A stretch of DNA of 64,000 bases from CAYLJJ01 sp964384025 (GTDB lineage: Bacteria; Myxococcota_A; Bradymonadia; UBA7976; UBA1532). Positions within the stretch are counted from its first letter, which is position 1. Every line of letters begins with the position of its first letter. The notes under the pieces are model-generated. The model ran no database searches. It worked only from the letters and a program-made list of their open reading frames with translations, and was not told where the DNA came from. The translations under genes were made by a program, and so were the position numbers. The stretch spans positions 1-64,000 of the forward strand of contig CAYLJJ010000018.1 of assembly GCA_964384025.1 (NCBI GenBank). The letters are read 5' to 3'. Below are positions 58,694 to 64,000 of the stretch, in pieces.

Positions 58694-61639
58694 ATCTTAA
58701 ACATACTGATCACCGTGGATGGTGCAGACAGTGGCCTCGATGTTGACCTCTTAGATGGTCAAAACAACGATATTTTTCTTAAAGCTACCGATGCTGGTAC
58801 TGCTGCTCAGATTCTTAATCTACTTTTGACTGTAGATGGTGCAGGTTCAAATCTAGATGCTGATTTCCTAGACAATCTCCATGCCAGTAAATTTATGCGA
58901 GCAGATGCAGATACTGTAACCAGCGGAGACCTCTCTGTAGGTGGAATATTATCTGTTGCTGAAGCTAGTTTTACAGGAACTTTGGTTGCTGATCGAATTG
59001 AGACAGAGGAGATCAACGCTCGGTTGATTCGATTTGTTCCTCTGGATGCTCCTCCTGCTAACGTGCCTGAAGGATCGATGTATTTTGATAACCAAAGCGA
59101 TGAGATCAAAATTTTTGATGGCAGTTCTTGGCAGTCTATGAACAGGACAGAAGCAGGAGATATTATCGCCTTGGTCAATACAGGGTACACGATGAGATCC
59201 CCAAATACTGTGGTAGAGAAATTACTCGATTTTGATCTATTAAGAATAAACAATGATGTTCCAATACCAATTAAGGTTCATCGAAATGGGATAGAGGTTC
59301 CATCTGATGTAGTTCGTTGGTTTGATAACAACAGAAAGGCTATGTTACGCTGGAAACTGGGTGGTTCTGGGATGAATCCCAAAGAATCTGAGATTAGATA
59401 TGATATTCACTTGAATGCTGATGGCCCAGCAGAAGAAACATTTGCTAGTCTAGTTGATAGTTATTCATATTCAGATGGTTTCTTAGCACATCCATCTGGA
59501 GTTAACCTTCCAGGATCAATCTGGGATGACGAATGTAATGGAGGATCGGTTGTCCACGGCATGGACAATGATAATATTGAAGCCAACAACTGGATTATCT
59601 TTAATATGAAGAAAGCAGTTAAGGTTAAAGCCTGGCAGGTTTGGGGACGTAATCATGCTGCCAATTATTTAGGACGTTGGCGTATCTATGGGTCAAATTC
59701 AAGCACTGCGTTTGGCGAACAATGGGATCTTCTAATGGATAATACGGATGAGCCTGGTACATGTGTTAAAGGTCCTTGGCGAAACAATCCACAAGGCAGT
59801 GTAGCTTATTCTCACTATATGATGACATTTTGCTGCAATAATAGAGGGACATATCACTCTCTTGCTGGTATGGATGTTGAGATTGTAAGCGAAATGCCAA
59901 ATGAATTTGCTATCCATGCAAGTTCTGACGCCGGGCCAACTAGTTTCTGGTGGTCATATAGTAACTATGACGGAACATTTGATCCATTCACTGAGATAGG
60001 CACTGGATATCAAAACAGTGCTGTCGTAATATTCGATAAGGATAATGATGGAGACTATGATTTTGCGCTTACACATGATGACAATGGAACCCATGGGTTA
60101 AGTGTTTGGGAAAACAATGGGCTTGAGTCTTTTAGCAAAGTAGAAGTATTTGACAGTGATGGCAACTGGAATGGTATTGATGCAGCTGATTTCAACGAAG
60201 ATGGTCATATGGATATGGTTGGCAATTTTGGTTATAATTCTAGCATTCATCCGCGAATCTATACGAATAATGGTGATGGAACATTTACACAAGGGCCTGT
60301 TTTAGGTCAATGTAGTGGCTGCAGTTGGGGAAGACGTGTCGGAGCTGGTGATTTCGATCATGATAATAACATGGATTTTGTTATCGCCGGATCTACTAAT
60401 AGTTGCGGCATGTGTGTTTATTGGGGAGATGGGGTAGGAGGATTTTCTGCGCCTGAGGTAATAAGCAACAGCACTGCAAGTGACACCAATGTTCATGGAA
60501 TGGCAATAGCCGATTTAGATCATGATGGTGATGATGATATATTTACCTGTAAATCACATCGTAACCCTCAATTATACAAATCAAACGGGGCAAACAGATC
60601 ATTTGAAAACGGTGTTGCTTCTTTTAGTAGTGATAGTTGGACTCCAAATGATGCAACAACTTCTTGGTATGATCTTACAATATGGGATATTAATAAAGAT
60701 GGCACGCTCGATATGAGTGGATCAGATTGGGTGACCAACAACAGTACAACATTTATCGCTTTTGGTAAATACAGGTGGCAGGGTGGTTATCCTGACTCAT
60801 TTGAAAATATAACAACAGGCACTCATATTGCTCCCACCACATGTATGGATTTTAGTGGACCAAATAGAATACGCACTGAGATAAGACTACAAACAGACGC
60901 ATCCATCGGTCAAAGTCAAGCTAAACCTGGAGTCAGCTGCAAAGACATATTGGTCAGAGTGAATTCATCTGAAAACGGACTATATTGGATTGATCCAAAT
61001 GAAGGGGCAACCGATGATGCCTACCAAGTATATTGCGATATGACTACAGATGGAGGAGGCTGGACAAGGTTTATGAGACATTCAGATCCAAATGGCCTAA
61101 CACAGATCTCTATCGATGACTGGGATTTTGGAATTGAACGTGCAGCAAATGGGAATATCGTTGAATGGCTTACAAAAACATATAATGAACCTGGAGAGAG
61201 TTCTGAATTAGGTTCCCCATTTGTAAATGCCTATGTGAAAGATTTGGCCGTTGCTCAACAAGGATTAGGATTCAATTTCATCAAGATGAGCGGAAATGTT
61301 CCGCCAAGGTGTGGTACAGGCTGTCGTGACTGGTCAGGTTCTGATTATGTAACCCAAGCCAGATTTATTCCTGGCTCTCAGTCCAATGCTTGGCATGCTA
61401 ATTACCAGCAAGGACAATATTTATGGGGTCCACACAAATGGAATGGCACATCATATACTGGATGGTTTTGGGATTCATATGCATCATCTTGCGGAACCTA
61501 TCATATGTTGGTTGTTAATCATGATTATTCTCATAATGATGGCAGATTTCAAACGCTTATTGGAGATTGTAACCACGGCGCAAGCCATTGGACAAACTAC
61601 GATGAAGATGGTGGCGCGTTCGAGATGTTTTATCGATAA
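57896..61639 (+). CDS. Secreted fibre-like protein, paralogue 6, FG-GAP and discoidin-like module
   Basis: 1247 aa. The first 266 residues equal those of paralogue 5, and the remaining stalk, linker and FG-GAP-like parts are clearly homologous. Between them the cassette differs: here about residues 507-664 read like a discoidin (F5/8 type C) fold (NWIIFNMKKAVKVKAWQVWG, GRWRIYGSNSSTAFGEQWDL). The FG-GAP-like region (FDKDNDGDYDFALTHDDNG) and the fibrinogen-like motif (SCKDILVRVNSSENGLYWID, VYCDMTTDGGGWTRF) follow, but after GGGWT the end differs from paralogue 5 (SDYVTQARFIPGSQSNAWH). Signal peptide and start as in paralogue 5. Adhesive function is inferred. Confidence 0.85.
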   Translation: MRWIALLLLFPSIALAIPETIHQEGFLTDAQGIPREGQTQLRFSLYGQAEGGAVLWFEEHNLNLSGGYFSVILGEQTAFGAVLNADPRFLGTTVDGVDLLPRVPFSSVPYTLMAKDVVGDITPHSISVGGQQVIDEGGNWVGPAVPGANDGVGYNTPDAILAAVKTIDGEGSGLDADALDGISSAAFLQNGDEVMALVFGADGSGSGLDADRLDGHDSSAFIRTAAQLIELLLTTDGTNSGLDADLLDGHNSDEFINVTDPATAAQILNILITVDGADSGLDVDLLDGQNNDIFLKATDAGTAAQILNLLLTVDGAGSNLDADFLDNLHASKFMRADADTVTSGDLSVGGILSVAEASFTGTLVADRIETEEINARLIRFVPLDAPPANVPEGSMYFDNQSDEIKIFDGSSWQSMNRTEAGDIIALVNTGYTMRSPNTVVEKLLDFDLLRINNDVPIPIKVHRNGIEVPSDVVRWFDNNRKAMLRWKLGGSGMNPKESEIRYDIHLNADGPAEETFASLVDSYSYSDGFLAHPSGVNLPGSIWDDECNGGSVVHGMDNDNIEANNWIIFNMKKAVKVKAWQVWGRNHAANYLGRWRIYGSNSSTAFGEQWDLLMDNTDEPGTCVKGPWRNNPQGSVAYSHYMMTFCCNNRGTYHSLAGMDVEIVSEMPNEFAIHASSDAGPTSFWWSYSNYDGTFDPFTEIGTGYQNSAVVIFDKDNDGDYDFALTHDDNGTHGLSVWENNGLESFSKVEVFDSDGNWNGIDAADFNEDGHMDMVGNFGYNSSIHPRIYTNNGDGTFTQGPVLGQCSGCSWGRRVGAGDFDHDNNMDFVIAGSTNSCGMCVYWGDGVGGFSAPEVISNSTASDTNVHGMAIADLDHDGDDDIFTCKSHRNPQLYKSNGANRSFENGVASFSSDSWTPNDATTSWYDLTIWDINKDGTLDMSGSDWVTNNSTTFIAFGKYRWQGGYPDSFENITTGTHIAPTTCMDFSGPNRIRTEIRLQTDASIGQSQAKPGVSCKDILVRVNSSENGLYWIDPNEGATDDAYQVYCDMTTDGGGWTRFMRHSDPNGLTQISIDDWDFGIERAANGNIVEWLTKTYNEPGESSELGSPFVNAYVKDLAVAQQGLGFNFIKMSGNVPPRCGTGCRDWSGSDYVTQARFIPGSQSNAWHANYQQGQYLWGPHKWNGTSYTGWFWDSYASSCGTYHMLVVNHDYSHNDGRFQTLIGDCNHGASHWTNYDEDGGAFEMFYR

Positions 61640-61656
61640 ACATCAAGTGTCTTGAA

Positions 61657-61691
61657 ATCAGGAGCAAAAACATCAAACTTATGCTCCTGAT
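61657..61691 (+). terminator. Hairpin after paralogue 6
   Basis: ATCAGGAGCA (61657-61666) and TGCTCCTGAT (61682-61691) form a perfect 10-bp stem with a 15-nt loop, 17 nt after the stop codon. The following bases are A-rich, not T-rich, so it may be an RNA-stabilising stem rather than a classic terminator. Confidence 0.45.
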
Positions 61692-61886
61692 ATGCGCAAA
61701 AAAATCAGGTCTGACTGATTGTTTCCTGTCAATAGACTTGATATGAATGATGTCTTTGATGGCTCATACTTTGAGCCCCACGGCTCAAACTCTTCTTAAG
61801 TGGATGGTTGTGATTATCCGTTACTTGACCTAGAACGAGAAAGAGATCCCGACTGTGATGGTTGAAGATCAAAATAAGGGGTTATG

Positions 61887-64000
61887 ATGCGATGGATTTG
61901 GGCTTGTGCTCTTCTATTTTGTTTGGCCTGCGACAGCGGGGGCGGAGAAAGTAGTGAGCCTGAGAAAGACACTGGCGGCGCGGGAGAAGCGGGTGGAGGG
62001 GGTACTGCGGGCTTCGAAGATGAAGGTACTCCGCCTCAGGACTCGGGTCCCCAAGAAGATCTCGGAGATGTCGCTCAAGATGGAGGGCCGCCCGCTGACA
62101 TCGGTCGAGAGACTGAGGTCTCCGACGCCAGCGGCTGCGAAACAGATGAAGATTGTCCTCAAGGGCAGTGGTGTGGGGGCGATCTTTGTCAGCCAGGATG
62201 CCGAAGCGATGAGGAGTGTGAGGAGGGGGCCTCCTGCCTTAACCACAACTGTATAGTCCCTGACCCCTGTGAGGCGGATGAGGATTGCTCCGCAGATGAA
62301 TACTGTAATGATGAGGCGCTCTGTGAGCGGGGCTGCCGCCTAGATGCTCCCTGCCCTCAGGGTCCCGAGGGCCAGACTCGGGGCTGCTTCCCCGAGACTC
62401 ACCGCTGTGAGGAGATGCCTGACTGCTGTGATGCAGAGGGTCTCTGTGAGCCTCGTTTCCCAGGGGATTGTGATCTGCAAGGCTGTGATGGTGAGCACCC
62501 CTGTCCAGGGAATATGATCTGTATGGTTACCGGGGCTTGTGTGGAGTCAAACCTCTGTGAAAGCGATGATGACTGTCTAGGCGAACGCATCTGTGTCGAT
62601 GAGAGCTGCCAGGAACTTTGTATAGAAAACGCCGACTGTCCAGGCTCACGCAGCTGTATAGAGGGGCGCTGTCCTGAGGCTGAGCTGTGTCACGGTCCTG
62701 CTGACTGTGATGCCGCGCGGGTTTGCCAGGAGGGGGCTTGTCAAGAAGCTTGCGGACCTGAGACTCCTTGCTCTGGCAATCAGAGCTGTGGAGAGGGTGG
62801 ACGATGTGAAGAACCCGGACTCTGTGAAGAGGATGAAGATTGTTTGGGCAGTCGTCGCTGTGTGGTGGGCAGCTGTGAAAGTCCCTGTGTGGAGGATGCA
62901 GGCTGCCCTGGCGCACGCCTCTGTGTAGATGGTTTCTGCCCTGAGCCTGAGATCTGTTTGGGTCCTGCTGACTGTGATCCAGGTCGTGCCTGCCAAGGTG
63001 GAGCTTGTACAGACGCCTGTGATCTTCAAAACCCCTGCTCTGGCAACCAGATCTGCGCTGAGGATGGTCTGTGTCAGGAGAGCGGCGAGTGTACGGGTGA
63101 TGAGGACTGCCTTGAAGATCGTCTGTGTAGTTTTGGCGCCTGTATCGACGGTTGTCAGGAGGATGCTGACTGTCCCGGAGGTCGCCTGTGTGATCTAGAG
63201 ACTGGGCTTTGCCCCGAGCTTGAGATCTGCCTCTCGCCAGATGATTGTGATCCAGGTCGTGTCTGCTATGAAACGGTCTGTATTGATCAGTGTGGAGCGA
63301 GCGCTCCTTGCCCTGGTCAACAGCTCTGTGATCCAGCAGGTCTCTGCCAAGAGCCTGAGGTCTGTGCCTCTGATGAGGATTGTTTGGAGGGTCGCGTTTG
63401 TCAGGGAGGGAGCTGTCAACAGGGCTGTACCGAGGATCTTGACTGCGAGGGCACCCGTCTCTGTGATCTGCTCACAGGCCGCTGCCCAGAGCCGATCCAC
63501 TGTTTTGTCTCTGAGGATTGCGATCAGGATCATCTCTGTAATGGAGGGCGATGTCGAGATATCTGCGATGAGGCAGATCCCTGTCCAGGTTCTCAAGTTT
63601 GTGAGATGGAGCTGTGCTATGAGGGAGAACATTGCCTACAGGATCGCGACTGTTTGGCGGAGCGGATCTGCGATGCAGGTGCCTGTCATGCGCCTTGTGA
63701 AGGGGATGAGAGCTGTAACTTCGAGCAGATCTGCGGGGGAGATGGTCATTGCCGGGAGCCAGCTCAATGTACACGCGACGAAGCCTGCTTAGGAGAGCGC
63801 GTTTGTGCTCTCGGTCACTGCTCAGCGGTTGAGTGTCTACAACACAGCGATTGTCCACAGGACTGCGTGGATCAAATCTGCACAGCTCCCTTGATTGTTG
63901 GCTGTGGGGGTCAATGTTCAGAGGGTCTCAGCTGTCTGGGCACTGACTGTGGTCCAGAGGGTCCTTGCCAAGCGGATAGTGACTGTCCTATCGCCAGTCC
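61887..64000 (+). CDS. Cys-rich modular lipoprotein (3' end outside window)
   Basis: Open from the ATG at 61887 (AAGGGG 5 nt upstream; an ATG 3 nt earlier is possible) to the window end, over 700 codons without a stop. Signal MRWIWACALLFCLAC has a lipobox LFCLAC. A Gly/Glu/Asp linker follows, then about 600 residues of Cys modules of the form C-x2-D-x-D-C-x4-x-C-x3-x-C, for example CETDEDCPQGQWC and CEEDEDCLGSRRC. The spacing differs from the 18-module lipoprotein at 10333, so it is a distinct repeat family. Similar proteins are common and uncharacterised in myxobacteria. Surface exposed; function unknown. Confidence 0.78.
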   Translation, partial: MRWIWACALLFCLACDSGGGESSEPEKDTGGAGEAGGGGTAGFEDEGTPPQDSGPQEDLGDVAQDGGPPADIGRETEVSDASGCETDEDCPQGQWCGGDLCQPGCRSDEECEEGASCLNHNCIVPDPCEADEDCSADEYCNDEALCERGCRLDAPCPQGPEGQTRGCFPETHRCEEMPDCCDAEGLCEPRFPGDCDLQGCDGEHPCPGNMICMVTGACVESNLCESDDDCLGERICVDESCQELCIENADCPGSRSCIEGRCPEAELCHGPADCDAARVCQEGACQEACGPETPCSGNQSCGEGGRCEEPGLCEEDEDCLGSRRCVVGSCESPCVEDAGCPGARLCVDGFCPEPEICLGPADCDPGRACQGGACTDACDLQNPCSGNQICAEDGLCQESGECTGDEDCLEDRLCSFGACIDGCQEDADCPGGRLCDLETGLCPELEICLSPDDCDPGRVCYETVCIDQCGASAPCPGQQLCDPAGLCQEPEVCASDEDCLEGRVCQGGSCQQGCTEDLDCEGTRLCDLLTGRCPEPIHCFVSEDCDQDHLCNGGRCRDICDEADPCPGSQVCEMELCYEGEHCLQDRDCLAERICDAGACHAPCEGDESCNFEQICGGDGHCREPAQCTRDEACLGERVCALGHCSAVECLQHSDCPQDCVDQICTAPLIVGCGGQCSEGLSCLGTDCGPEGPCQADSDCPIAS

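Noticed and set aside
48326..61639. Prophage tail-fibre cluster
   Set aside because: No capsid, terminase, integrase or baseplate genes nearby, and each gene has a signal peptide.
62399..63029. Several minus-strand frames opposite the last Cys-rich gene
   Set aside because: They are antisense shadows of a Cys-module gene that is open from 61887 to the end.

Overview
The window looks like chromosome from a Gram-negative deltaproteobacterium-type organism, most likely Myxococcota or a relative such as the Bradymonadales. This is an inference from gene content. There are two Ser/Thr kinases of the myxobacterial type with PEGA domains, many lipoproteins with Asp/Cys-rich repeats, a MopE-like metal-binding motif, type IV pilus/type II secretion-like genes, and a large family of secreted fibre-like proteins with fibrinogen-like tips. 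No rRNA, tRNA, CRISPR array, transposase or prophage module was seen.

Layout. 1-3503 (minus strand): gapA-pgk-tpiA-secG, a compact operon with 4-nt and 1-nt stop/start overlaps behind a good sigma-70 promoter. SecG carries a Lys/Pro repeat tail that runs off the window. 3654-8678: two fibre paralogues (1 and 2). 8801-10292: a GbsR/MarR-type regulator and an NmrA-like NAD(P)-binding protein, each preceded by a TTCA-N8-TGAA palindrome. 10333-12984: a lipoprotein with 18 cysteine modules. 13315-15665: a TetR regulator with two palindromes around its promoter, and a second Cys-rich lipoprotein. 15567-19580: a propeller-like lipoprotein, a PEGA protein, an Asp-rich lipoprotein and a Ser/Thr kinase with a degenerate receiver-like insert. 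19719-25486: an eight-gene type II secretion/type IV pilus-like operon with three consecutive GspF-like proteins, one ATPase and four pilin-like proteins. 25726-31757: a membrane sulfatase-family protein, a PEGA kinase, a crotonase-fold protein and YheU. 31761-42369: mostly minus-strand genes, namely an esterase, topoisomerase III, RNase Y, ZapA, a HerA-like ATPase, a FliO-like protein and a short FliM-N-like peptide, with a plus-strand receiver/histidine kinase between them. 42962-48195: RecD2 followed by three envelope proteins, one of them a metallophosphoesterase-like protein that has lost most active-site residues. 48326-61639: four more fibre paralogues (3 to 6). 61887-64000: a third Cys-rich lipoprotein, cut by the window end.

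The most distinctive content is the six-member fibre family. All members share a signal peptide, an N-terminal domain and a stalk of exactly five LDxDxLDG-type repeats like those in phage tail fibres. The C-terminal tips differ: glycine-rich, fibrinogen-like, or VCBS/FG-GAP plus exchangeable modules. Members 5 and 6 look identical over the first 798 coding bases, then diverge, and they carry different cassettes between homologous flanks. Tip regions are visibly more AT-rich than the stalks. Several members share an upstream element at fixed distance from the start codon. This looks like a system for diversifying surface or secreted adhesins. Its target (prey, phage, polysaccharide or self) cannot be told from sequence.

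Other items for follow-up are the pseudo-receiver inside a kinase, the three-GspF secretion operon, and the FliM-N/FliO/HerA group without other flagellar genes.
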